From: JAAAPF01 sp964481035
Lineage (GTDB): Bacteria; Pseudomonadota; Alphaproteobacteria; Geminicoccales; Geminicoccaceae
Assembly (NCBI GenBank): GCA_964481035.1
Contig: CAYZSE010000050.1
Span: forward strand, 1 to 20,671
DNA: 20,671 nt
Reading direction: 5' to 3'
Under the pieces are notes generated by a model that did no database searches, was not told where the DNA came from, and was given only the letters and a program-made list of their open reading frames with translations. Positions 14,353 through 20,671 of this stretch are shown one piece after another (within the stretch, counting starts at the first letter, position 1; every line of letters starts with the position of its first letter). Position numbers and translations under genes: made by a program.

Positions 14353-15029
14353 TTCGCGAGATCGTCCTCGACACCGAGACCACGGGCCTCGACCCGGCCG
14401 CCGGCGACCGCGTCGTCGAGATCGGCTGCGCCGAGCTCGTCAACCACATCGCCACGGGCAACACCTACCATCAATACATCAACCCCGACCGGGCGATGTC
14501 GGCGGCGGCGTTCGCGGTCCACGGGCTGGGCGACGACTTCCTGGGCCAGCAGCCCGTGTTCGCCGACATCGTCGACGCCTTCCTCGAGTTCATCGGCGAT
14601 GCGCGTCTGGTCATCCACAACGCCGCCTTCGACATCCGCTTTCTCGACGCCGAGCTCGCCCGCGCCGGCAGGCCGCCTCTCGGCCTCGCCCGCGCCCTCG
14701 ACACGCTCGACGTCGCCCGCCGGCGCTTTCCGGGTGCGCCCGCGAGCCTCGACGCGCTGTGCAGGCGTTTCGAGATCGACGCCGGAGCACGCGTCAAGCA
14801 CGGTGCGCTGCTCGACTGCGAGCTCTTGGCCGAGGTCTACGTGCATCTCATCGGCGGCCGGCAGCAGGGCTTCGCCTTTGCCGACGCGCGTCGCCGCGCC
14901 GCCACGGCGATGCGCGAGCCGCGCCCGATCCGACCGCCGCGACCGCACGCGCCGACGCCCGAGGAGCTGGAGGCGCATCGGGCGTTCGTCGCGATGCTCC
15001 CGGATCCGCTCTGGGATGGGGTCGAGTGA
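14349..15029 (+). CDS. dnaQ: DNA polymerase III epsilon subunit (proofreading exonuclease)
   Basis: A 226-residue 3'-5' exonuclease of the DEDDh type, the proofreading subunit of the replicative polymerase. Exo I is DTETTGLDP (Asp8, Glu10), Exo II is HNAAFDIRF (Asp95) and Exo III is HGALLDCE (His151, Asp156), so all catalytic residues are present. INPDRAMSAAAFAVHGLGDDFL follows other alphaproteobacterial DnaQ proteins. The start at 14349 is favoured by the GGGG at 14337-14342 with 6 bases between and by the coaE overlap; ATG at 14343 is a two-codon longer alternative. The C-terminal region after residue 185 is Pro/Arg-rich and would hold the alpha-subunit-binding tail. Confidence 0.93.
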   Translation: MIREIVLDTETTGLDPAAGDRVVEIGCAELVNHIATGNTYHQYINPDRAMSAAAFAVHGLGDDFLGQQPVFADIVDAFLEFIGDARLVIHNAAFDIRFLDAELARAGRPPLGLARALDTLDVARRRFPGAPASLDALCRRFEIDAGARVKHGALLDCELLAEVYVHLIGGRQQGFAFADARRRAATAMREPRPIRPPRPHAPTPEELEAHRAFVAMLPDPLWDGVE

Positions 15030-15144
15030 AGGTGGGCGACTTCGGTCCCGTTTCCCGGATGCAGGCGCTCGGCTACCTACGCCGGCACGTGGCGGCGTGC
15101 GGCCGCCGCCAAGCATGTTCGCGAAACGCAGTGCGGAGGCAGCC

Positions 15145-16362
15145 ATGGCGAAGATCAGCGTGAAGAAGCCCGTCGTCGAGCTCGACGGCGACGAGATGAC
15201 GCGGATCATCTGGGCTTTCATCAAGGAGAAGCTGATCCTGCCCTATCTCGACGTCGAGCTGCTCTACTACGACTTGTCGATCCAGCACCGCGACGCGACG
15301 AACGATCGGGTGACCGTCGACGCTGCCAACGCGATCAAGGAGCACAACGTCGGCGTCAAGTGCGCGACGATCACGCCGGACGAGCAGCGGGTCGAGGAGT
15401 TCGGCCTCAAGCAGATGTGGCGCTCGCCCAACGGCACGATCCGCAACATCCTGGGCGGCACCGTCTTCCGCGAGCCGATCCTCTGCCGCAACGTGCCGCG
15501 GCTCGTGCCGGGCTGGACGGAGCCGATGGTCATCGGCCGCCACGCCTTCGGGGATCAGTACCGCGCCACCGACTTCGTCGTCCCCGGGGCCGGCACGCTG
15601 ACGATGACGTTCACCCCCGCCGACGGCTCCCAGCCGATGGAATTCGAGGTGTTCGACTTCCCGGCCAGCGGCGTCGCCATGGGCATGTACAACCTCGACG
15701 AGAGCATCCGCGACTTCGCCCGCGCCAGCTTCAACTACGGTCTCAACCGCAATTATCCCGTCTACCTGTCGACAAAGAACACGATCCTCAAGAAATACGA
15801 CGGGCGCTTCAAAGACCTGTTCCAAGAGGTGTTCGACGCGGAATTCGCCGATAAGTTCAAGGCCGGAGGATTGACCTACGAGCATCGCCTCATCGACGAC
15901 ATGGTCGCCTGCGCGATGAAGTGGTCGGGCGGGTTCGTCTGGGCGTGCAAGAACTACGACGGCGACGTGCAGTCCGATACCGTGGCGCAGGGCTTCGGCT
16001 CGCTCGGCCTGATGACCTCGGTGCTGATGACCCCCGACGGCAAGACCGTGGAGGCCGAGGCGGCGCACGGCACGGTGACGCGCCACTACCGCCAGCACCA
16101 GCAGGGCAAGGAGACCTCGACCAACCCGATCGCGTCGATCTTCGCCTGGAGCCGCGGCTTGGAGTACCGGGCGAAGATCGACGGCACGCCCGAGGTCGAG
16201 ACCTTCGCCGAGACGCTCGAGCGCGTCTGCGTCGACACCGTCGAGAGCGGCAAGATGACCAAGGATCTGGCCGTCCTCATCGGTCCTGATCAACCCTGGA
16301 TGACCACGAACCAGTTCCTCGATGCCGTCGACAAGGCGTTGAAAACCGAGCTCGGCGCCTGA
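15145..16362 (+). CDS. icd: NADP-dependent isocitrate dehydrogenase (eukaryote-like type)
   Basis: TCA-cycle enzyme that converts isocitrate to 2-oxoglutarate and CO2 with NADP+. The 405-residue length and motifs are those of the homodimeric class shared by alphaproteobacteria and eukaryotes: ELDGDEMTRIIW near the start, KCATITPDE, SPNGTIRNILGGTVFRE (substrate Ser94, Asn96, Arg100, Arg109), YDGDVQSDTVAQGFGSLGLM with the metal-binding Asp residues, and AHGTVTRHYR for NADP. The ATG at 15145 is decided by GGAGG at 15135-15139 (5 bases); the frame stays open far upstream through dnaQ, but only as a shadow. A strong terminator follows 26 bases after the stop. Confidence 0.97.
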   Translation: MAKISVKKPVVELDGDEMTRIIWAFIKEKLILPYLDVELLYYDLSIQHRDATNDRVTVDAANAIKEHNVGVKCATITPDEQRVEEFGLKQMWRSPNGTIRNILGGTVFREPILCRNVPRLVPGWTEPMVIGRHAFGDQYRATDFVVPGAGTLTMTFTPADGSQPMEFEVFDFPASGVAMGMYNLDESIRDFARASFNYGLNRNYPVYLSTKNTILKKYDGRFKDLFQEVFDAEFADKFKAGGLTYEHRLIDDMVACAMKWSGGFVWACKNYDGDVQSDTVAQGFGSLGLMTSVLMTPDGKTVEAEAAHGTVTRHYRQHQQGKETSTNPIASIFAWSRGLEYRAKIDGTPEVETFAETLERVCVDTVESGKMTKDLAVLIGPDQPWMTTNQFLDAVDKALKTELGA

Positions 16363-16388
16363 CCGCCGCTCGCAACGCCGGCGAAAAG

Positions 16389-16413
16389 CCCGCGGCATGC
16401 CGCGGGTTTTTTT
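16389..16413 (+). terminator. Intrinsic terminator after icd
   Basis: A perfect 18-base palindrome (16389-16406: CCCGCGGC, AT-centred, GCCGCGGG) is followed by seven T residues (16407-16413) and preceded by AAAAG, so the stem can extend. This is a textbook Rho-independent terminator for icd, and with the A-run it may work on both strands. Confidence 0.92.
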
Positions 16414-16600
16414 GATGTGTTTAGCGCGATCTAAGTAATTCTTGCTCAATTTGGTTAGTATTTAAAATGCGCGGGAAAGTTTGGGTAGATTTTGAGTGGA
16501 TTGAAAAACACATACTTAGAGACTACTCACGCTATCAGTTGATTTCGCCTTCAGGTTGTTCTACGTAAGACTCCGTTAGCCTGATGGTGCCTCCCTCGAT
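16414..16600. other. AT-rich island between icd and the hslVU group
   Basis: The 120 bases 16441-16560 count to 38% G+C in a genome of roughly two-thirds G+C. It starts right behind the icd terminator and ends before the hairpin at 16608. It probably contains the promoter of the downstream hslVU group, but no clear -35/-10 or heat-shock (CTTGAA/CCCCAT-like) pair could be placed. It also holds a 33-codon ORF. A remnant of transferred DNA is the alternative explanation. Confidence 0.55.
16467..16568 (+). CDS. Possible 33-residue ORF in the AT-rich island
   Basis: ATG at 16467 to TAA at 16566-16568, 33 residues including VWVDFEWIEKHILRDYSRYQ, unusually rich in aromatic and charged residues for a random frame. 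Its codons are AT-ending, unlike every other gene here. The frame is open 14 codons upstream of the ATG. No ribosome binding site is visible, so it may be a decayed fragment of a larger gene. Confidence 0.22.
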   Translation: MRGKVWVDFEWIEKHILRDYSRYQLISPSGCST

Positions 16601-16607
16601 CATTGGG

Positions 16608-16631
16608 CCTCGCGGGCTCAGCCCCGCGAGG
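16608..16631. other. Long GC hairpin upstream of the small acidic gene
   Basis: CCTCGCGGG (16608-16616) and CCCGCGAGG (16623-16631) pair perfectly over 9 bp around a 6-base loop. No T-run follows on either strand, so this is not a standard terminator. It lies in the 5' leader of the gene at 16676 and could act as an RNA element. Confidence 0.5.
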
Positions 16632-16675
16632 TCACCTTTCCCGAGGTGCCACATGCGAAGCCAAGAGGAGCCGAC

Positions 16676-16882
16676 ATGTACGATCTGCACCTTCTGGACG
16701 AAGCCCCGTTCGTCGACCTCCCGGCGGAGCTCGAGGCGCGCGAGCCCGAGGAGCACCTGTTCTCGGCGGCGTTGCTGACGGTGACCGCCTTCCGCATGAA
16801 AGACATGGAGGGCCTGCTCTACGCGTTGCGCGCCCTCGCCGATGCCGTCGAGGGCGTCGAGCGAGCCCGGGAGGTCGCCTGA
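16676..16882 (+). CDS. Small acidic protein of unknown function
   Basis: A 68-residue ORF with ATG at 16676 and AGGAG at 16666-16670 (5 bases), a good start. The product is acidic with two likely helices (LFSAALLTVTAFRMKDMEGLLYALRALADAVEGVERA) and no membrane segment or signal peptide. No family is recognised. It lies 68 bases before hslV on the same strand and may be co-transcribed with it. A minus-strand frame covering the same bases looks like a shadow. Confidence 0.6.
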   Translation: MYDLHLLDEAPFVDLPAELEAREPEEHLFSAALLTVTAFRMKDMEGLLYALRALADAVEGVERAREVA

Positions 16883-16950
16883 GCCTCGCTTGACGGCCTC
16901 GTGAACGGGCCCCACATGCGGCGTTGATCCGCTGCTCCCGGAGCCTGCTC

Positions 16951-17520
16951 GTGAGATCCGATTGGACGGCCTCCGCCTCGCCGCAGGCGCTGCACGGCAC
17001 CACCATCGTCACCGTTCGCAAGGGCAACCGCGTCGTCGTCGCCGGCGACGGCCAGGTCAGCTTCGGCCAGACGGTGATCAAGTCCGGCGCGCGCAAGGTG
17101 CGCCGGCTGCGCCCCGACATCCTCTGCGGCTTCGCCGGCTCGACCGCCGACGCCTTCACCCTTCTCGAGCGCCTCGAGGGCAAGCTCGAGCGTCATCCGG
17201 GCCAGCTCAAGCGGGCCTGCGTCGAGCTCGCCAAGGACTGGCGGACCGACCGCTTTCTGCGCCGGCTCGAGGCCATGATGATCGTCTGCGACAAGGACGA
17301 GACGCTGCTCTTGACCGGTGTCGGCGATGTGCTCGAGCCCGAGGACGGCTGCGCCGGGATCGGCTCGGGCGGCGCCTACGCCCTCGCCGCGGCGCGCGCC
17401 CTTCTCGACGTCGACGGCATCGACGCCGAGGCGATCGCCAGGAAGGCGATGGCGACCGCCGCCGACATCTGCATCTACACCAACGCCAACGTCGTCGTCG
17501 AAACCCTGGAGACGGAATGA
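16951..17520 (+). CDS. hslV: ATP-dependent protease HslUV, peptidase subunit HslV
   Basis: Proteasome-like threonine peptidase that forms a double hexameric ring and works with HslU in the cytoplasm. The product from GTG 16951 has 189 residues; maturation at HGTT would expose Thr17 as the catalytic N-terminus. VAGDGQVSFGQTVIK, RACVELAKDWRTDRFLRRLEAMM and GSGGAYALAAARALLD are family blocks. The GTG has GGAG at 16940-16943 with 7 bases between, which is why it is preferred over the TTG at 16924. A propeptide of about 16 residues before the Thr is usual in alphaproteobacteria, unlike E. coli. The stop overlaps the hslU start (ATGA). Confidence 0.95.
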   Translation: MRSDWTASASPQALHGTTIVTVRKGNRVVVAGDGQVSFGQTVIKSGARKVRRLRPDILCGFAGSTADAFTLLERLEGKLERHPGQLKRACVELAKDWRTDRFLRRLEAMMIVCDKDETLLLTGVGDVLEPEDGCAGIGSGGAYALAAARALLDVDGIDAEAIARKAMATAADICIYTNANVVVETLETE

Positions 17521-18821
17521 GCGCGCTCACCCCACGCGAGATCGTCTCCGAGCTCGATCGCTTCATCATCGGCCAGAACGAGGCCAAGCGGGCGGTCGCC
17601 ATCGCGCTCCGCAACCGCTGGCGCCGCCAGAAGCTCGACGATCGGCTCAAGGAGGAGGTGCAGCCCAAGAACATCTTGATGATCGGCCCGACCGGCTGCG
17701 GCAAGACCGAGATCTCGCGCCGCCTCGCCCGCCTCGCCCAGGCGCCGTTCCTCAAGGTCGAGGCCACCAAGTTCACCGAGGTCGGCTATGTCGGCCGCGA
17801 CGTCGAGAGCATCGTCCGCGATCTCGTCGAGGTGGCGCTGACCATGACGCGCGAGCGGATGCGCAAGGAGGTTCGCACCCAAGCGGAGCTCAACGCCGAG
17901 GAGCGCGTCATCACCGCGCTCGTCGGCGAGAACGCCGGCCGCGAGACGCGCGAGAAGTTTCGCCGCATGCTGCGCGCGGGCGACCTCGCCGAGAAGGAGA
18001 TCGACCTCGACCTGCAGGCCGGCAACGAGGGTCTGCCGGCCTTCGAGATCCCGGGCATGCCCGGGGCGCAGATGGGCATGGTCAATCTCGGCGACATCTT
18101 CGGCAAGGCGCTCGGCGGGCGCACGAAGCGCAAGAGGATGACCGTCGCCGACAGCTACGAGGTCCTCATCGCCGAGGAGAGCGACAAGCTGCTCGACCAG
18201 GAGACGGTGACCCGCGAGGGCCTGAAGTCGGCCGAGACCGGCGGCATCGTCTTCGTCGACGAGATCGACAAGATCACGGCGCGGGAGGGTCGCGCCGGCG
18301 ACGTCAGCCGCGAGGGCGTGCAACGCGACCTCTTGCCGCTCATCGAGGGCACCCCGGTCTCGACCAAGCACGGCGTGGTCAAGACCGACCACATCCTGTT
18401 CATCGCCTCGGGCGCGTTCCACCTCGCCAAGCCCGCGGATCTGCTGCCCGAGCTCCAGGGCCGGCTGCCGATCCGCGTCGAGCTGCAGGGCCTCGGCGAG
18501 GCCGACCTCAAGCGCATTCTGGTCGAGCCCGAGGCGAGCCTTGTCGAGCAGTACAAGGCGCTCATGGCGACCGAGGGCGTGACCCTCGACATCACCGCGG
18601 ACGGCGTCGACGAGCTCGCGCGCCTCGCCCACGCCATGAACAGCCAGGTCGAGAACATCGGCGCGCGGCGGTTGATGACCGTGCTCGAGCGGGTGGTCGA
18701 CGAGATCAGCTTCACGGCGTCCGACCGCGACGGTGAGACCGTCACGATCGACGCGGCCTATGTCTGCGACAAGGTGGGCGGGCTCGTCGACGGCGGTGAC
18801 CTCTCCAAGTTCATCCTCTAA
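17517..18821 (+). CDS. hslU: ATP-dependent protease HslUV, ATPase subunit HslU
   Basis: AAA+ unfoldase of 434 residues that feeds substrates to HslV. Visible elements are the N-terminal TPREIVSELDRFIIGQ, Walker A GPTGCGKT (57-64), the pore loop GYVGRD (90-95), a variable I-domain (about 110-240), Walker B IVFVDEID (244-251), the arginine-containing RLPIRVEL region, sensor 2 GARR (382-385) and the C-terminal DLSKFIL that docks into HslV. The ATG overlaps the hslV stop, keeping subunit synthesis coupled. The length is normal and no key residue is missing. Confidence 0.97.
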   Translation: MSALTPREIVSELDRFIIGQNEAKRAVAIALRNRWRRQKLDDRLKEEVQPKNILMIGPTGCGKTEISRRLARLAQAPFLKVEATKFTEVGYVGRDVESIVRDLVEVALTMTRERMRKEVRTQAELNAEERVITALVGENAGRETREKFRRMLRAGDLAEKEIDLDLQAGNEGLPAFEIPGMPGAQMGMVNLGDIFGKALGGRTKRKRMTVADSYEVLIAEESDKLLDQETVTREGLKSAETGGIVFVDEIDKITAREGRAGDVSREGVQRDLLPLIEGTPVSTKHGVVKTDHILFIASGAFHLAKPADLLPELQGRLPIRVELQGLGEADLKRILVEPEASLVEQYKALMATEGVTLDITADGVDELARLAHAMNSQVENIGARRLMTVLERVVDEISFTASDRDGETVTIDAAYVCDKVGGLVDGGDLSKFIL

Positions 18822-18837
18822 GCGCCGGAAGGGCTCG

Positions 18838-19905
18838 TTGCCGATCCCGGTCCAGCGCGCGGAGCAGATCGCGGCGTTGACCGCGTTGGCACTCCTCGGC
18901 GGCGCCGCCTTCGCCGTGCTCCGTCCGTTCATCGCGGCCATTCTCTGGGCCTTCGTCATCACGCTCGCCGCCTGGCCGTTCTTCGACCGCCTCCTCGCCG
19001 CGCTCGGCGGGCGCCGCACGGCCGCCGCCGGGCTCATGCTCGTCATCCTCACCGCGGTCCTCGTCGTGCCTTTGGGGCTCGCCGGCTTCGGCCTGTCGCG
19101 CAGCGTCCCCGCCGCCGTCGAATGGGCGCGCGGGCTCATGGCCGACCCGCCCCCGCCGCCCGGCTGGCTGCTCGAGACGCCCGTCCTCGACGACACGGTG
19201 GGTCTCGCCTGGCAGCAGATCACCGCCAAGGATTTCGACCTCCGCGCTCGTCTCGAGCCCTATGCCGGGCGGATCTCCAGCTTTCTTCTCGATGTCGCGA
19301 CGGCGATCGGCGGTGGCCTGTTCCAGCTCGGTATCAGCCTCCTGATCGCCTTTTTCCTCTTCCGCGACGGCGACTTCATCGCCGAGCAGGTCCGCGCCCT
19401 GGTTGAGCGGGTCGCCGGCTCGCGCGCCGAGCGGCTCTTGCGCGAGGCGCACGGGACCATGACGGGCGTGCTCTACGGCATCATCGGCACCGCCCTTCTC
19501 CAGGGCCTGCTTACCGCCCTGGGGTTGTGGCTCGCCGGCATGCCGGCGCCGTTCCTTCTGGGCATACTCGCCGCCGTGGCCTCGCCGATCCCCTGGGGGG
19601 TCGGCCTCGTCATCTGGCCCTGCGCCATCTGGCTCGCGAGCGAGGCCCACTACGCCGCCGCCATCTTCGTCTTCGTCTGGGGCGTGGCACCTGTGGGCAT
19701 CGTCGATAACGTCGTCCGCCCGCTCTTCGTCGCCCGCTCCAGCCGCCTGCCCTTCGTCCTCGTCCTCATGGGGCTCATCGGCGGCGCGCTGTTCGCGGGC
19801 GTGGTCGGCCTCTTCCTTGGCCCTGTCGTCCTCGCCGTCGGCTACGCGCTGGTTCGCGAATGGGCGACCGAACGCCGCGAGCGCATGGATCACGCGGCAG
19901 ATTGA
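18838..19905 (+). CDS. AI-2E family transporter (YdiK/PerM-like membrane protein)
   Basis: A 355-residue polytopic inner-membrane protein with about eight transmembrane segments: two near the start (AALTALALLGGAAFAVL and AAILWAFVITLAAW), one after the GGRR loop, a cytoplasmic or periplasmic stretch, then several from LLIAFFLFRDGD to the end. The family landmarks are FFLFRDGD, YGIIGTALLQGLL and the C-terminal PVGIVDNVVRPLFV with the Asp-Asn pair. Members export or move small molecules; autoinducer-2 transport has been shown only for a few. The TTG at 18838 is chosen with GGAAGGG at 18827-18833. It lies 16 bases behind hslU and may share its transcript. Confidence 0.85.
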   Translation: MPIPVQRAEQIAALTALALLGGAAFAVLRPFIAAILWAFVITLAAWPFFDRLLAALGGRRTAAAGLMLVILTAVLVVPLGLAGFGLSRSVPAAVEWARGLMADPPPPPGWLLETPVLDDTVGLAWQQITAKDFDLRARLEPYAGRISSFLLDVATAIGGGLFQLGISLLIAFFLFRDGDFIAEQVRALVERVAGSRAERLLREAHGTMTGVLYGIIGTALLQGLLTALGLWLAGMPAPFLLGILAAVASPIPWGVGLVIWPCAIWLASEAHYAAAIFVFVWGVAPVGIVDNVVRPLFVARSSRLPFVLVLMGLIGGALFAGVVGLFLGPVVLAVGYALVREWATERRERMDHAAD

Positions 19906-19964
19906 GCCCCCTCACCGGCTGCGGCATGCTCGAGCGACGGCGATGGATCCGGGAGGCGGCGACG

Positions 19965-20489
19965 ATGCGGGTGAGTTGCAAGCGCGAGCAGAGCCTGTTT
20001 GATCACGACGAGTTCGCGCTCGTCCGCCAGAGCCACCATCCCGCGATTTACGCCCTCTCCCGCGACGACCTCGCGGGCCTGCGTGACGATTTGCGCCGGC
20101 TGCGCGACAAGGAGAAGACGCTCGCCCGGCACAAGCAGCGCGAGGCCCGCGGCAAGGCCACCCCGCGCGGCGGCAGCTTTCCCGGCACCGCGTCCCTGCC
20201 CCAGGAGCGCAAGAGCGCGCTCACCGCCGCGGTCCGCCGGGTGGGCAAGGAGCTCGAGCGCCAGGCGGTGGTCGAGACGCGCACGCGCCACGCCGAGGCC
20301 GCGCGCCGTGCCCTCGCGCTGCGGCGTGCCACCGCCTTCGCCCACCACCCGGCGAGCGAGCCGGGCGCCATGCCCGACGTCGCCTCGATCCCCAGCCGGC
20401 GCCGCCGCGCGATCGTCCAGGGCGGGCGCGGCGGCCGCGTCTCCCAGCACGACAAGATGCGCCAAGCCGTCCGCGACGCCCGGGGCTGA
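19965..20489 (+). CDS. Basic helical protein of unknown function
   Basis: A 174-residue, strongly basic protein with long predicted helices (SRDDLAGLRDDLRRLRDKEKTLARHKQ and a second around AVRRVGKELERQAVVETRTRH) separated by a Gly/Pro/Ser loop. The ATG at 19965 has GGAGG at 19952-19956 (8 bases), a good start; the frame is open further upstream but overlaps the AI-2E gene there. The composition suggests nucleic-acid binding, which is inference only. No named family is recognised. Confidence 0.65.
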   Translation: MRVSCKREQSLFDHDEFALVRQSHHPAIYALSRDDLAGLRDDLRRLRDKEKTLARHKQREARGKATPRGGSFPGTASLPQERKSALTAAVRRVGKELERQAVVETRTRHAEAARRALALRRATAFAHHPASEPGAMPDVASIPSRRRRAIVQGGRGGRVSQHDKMRQAVRDARG

Positions 20490-20595
20490 GACCGCGCGCG
20501 CTCGAGCGTCTGGGCCAAGGCCAGCAGATCGGTGCCAGTCGAACCGCGTCGTGCGCGGACGGCCGCTCCGCATCGTCGCCGCGCCCGCCGTGGGG

Positions 20596-20671
20596 TCAGC
20601 GTGCCTCGAGCCAGGTGCGGATGCGCGCGACGGCCTCCTCGATGCGATCGAGCGCGGCGGCGTAGGAGAAG
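20596..20671 (-). CDS. Pyridoxal-phosphate aminotransferase, last 24 codons
   Basis: On minus, a frame open at the window edge ends in TGA at plus-strand 20596-20598. Its 24 residues, FSYAAALDRIEEAVARI followed by RTWLEAR, match the C-terminal helix of class I/II aminotransferases (RxSYA...LEEAxxRI). The enzyme's substrate cannot be told from this fragment. It converges on the gene ending at 20489; the 106 bases between hold nothing recognisable. Confidence 0.6.
   Translation of the reverse strand, partial: FSYAAALDRIEEAVARIRTWLEAR

Noticed and set aside
14599..15144. Upstream extension of the icd frame through dnaQ
   Set aside because: The extension is Arg/Ser-rich shadow of dnaQ; icd has a clear ribosome site at 15135-15139 and a family-typical N-terminus at 15145.
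16535..16915. Minus-strand ORF of 126 codons over the small acidic gene
   Set aside because: The plus-strand ORF at 16676 has a good ribosome site and plausible helices; the minus product looks like a shadow and has no supported start.

Overview
The window is GC-rich chromosomal DNA (roughly two-thirds G+C by eye) from an alphaproteobacterium. Pointers are the hemE-hemJ-rho block with a divergent DUF299 (PPDK regulatory) gene, the maf-coaE-dnaQ string, a eukaryote-like NADP isocitrate dehydrogenase of 405 residues, an HslV with the HGTT processing site, a DUF1150-like small protein, and frequent GTG/TTG starts. The order (for example Rhodospirillales) cannot be fixed from the sequence alone.

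Layout. (1) 1-1471: the 3' end of parE and an N-acetylmuramoyl-L-alanine amidase, both on plus. (2) 1472-4507: an accessory stretch on minus with a low-GC cupin gene and a 597-residue RTX-like protein whose GxGxD motifs recur at 31-residue steps. (3) 4508-5883: hisQ and hisM, permease genes without their ATPase or binding protein nearby. (4) 5933-7552, minus: the PPDK regulatory protein followed by a membrane-anchored coiled-coil protein. (5) 7553-7971: a 419-base gap between the DUF299 gene and hemE, the position occupied by the replication origin in Caulobacter and Rickettsia; it holds several DnaA-box-like 9-mers and is the best candidate here for the chromosomal origin. (6) 7972-10909: hemE, hemJ and rho, followed by a possible small ORF, a SYLF-domain protein and a Nudix hydrolase. 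(7) 12350-13038: a small minus-strand island with a DUF1150-like gene, a 24-codon ORF whose stop lies inside the DUF1150 ribosome binding site, and a doubtful Pro/Arg-rich ORF. (8) 13105-16362: maf, coaE, dnaQ and icd, ending in a clear intrinsic terminator. (9) 16414-16600: an AT-rich island (about 38% G+C over 120 counted bases). (10) 16676-19905: a small acidic protein, hslV-hslU and an AI-2E family transporter. (11) 19965-20671: an unknown basic protein and, convergent, the last 24 codons of an aminotransferase.

How the parts fit. From hemE to 20489 every confidently called gene except the DUF1150 island lies on plus, as expected if a fork leaves the ppsR-hemE gap rightwards. HemE and HemJ act in heme synthesis; ParE, DnaQ and the candidate origin concern chromosome replication and segregation; HslUV is a protease; CoaE and Icd are central metabolism. 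Overlapping stop/start pairs indicate translational coupling for hisQ/hisM, hemE/hemJ, coaE/dnaQ and hslV/hslU. Relative to the order recalled for Caulobacter and rhizobia (ppsR-maf-aroE-coaE-dnaQ-secB on one side, hemE-hemJ-rho-mnmE on the other), maf-coaE-dnaQ here sits on the hemE side, and aroE, secB and mnmE are absent from the window.
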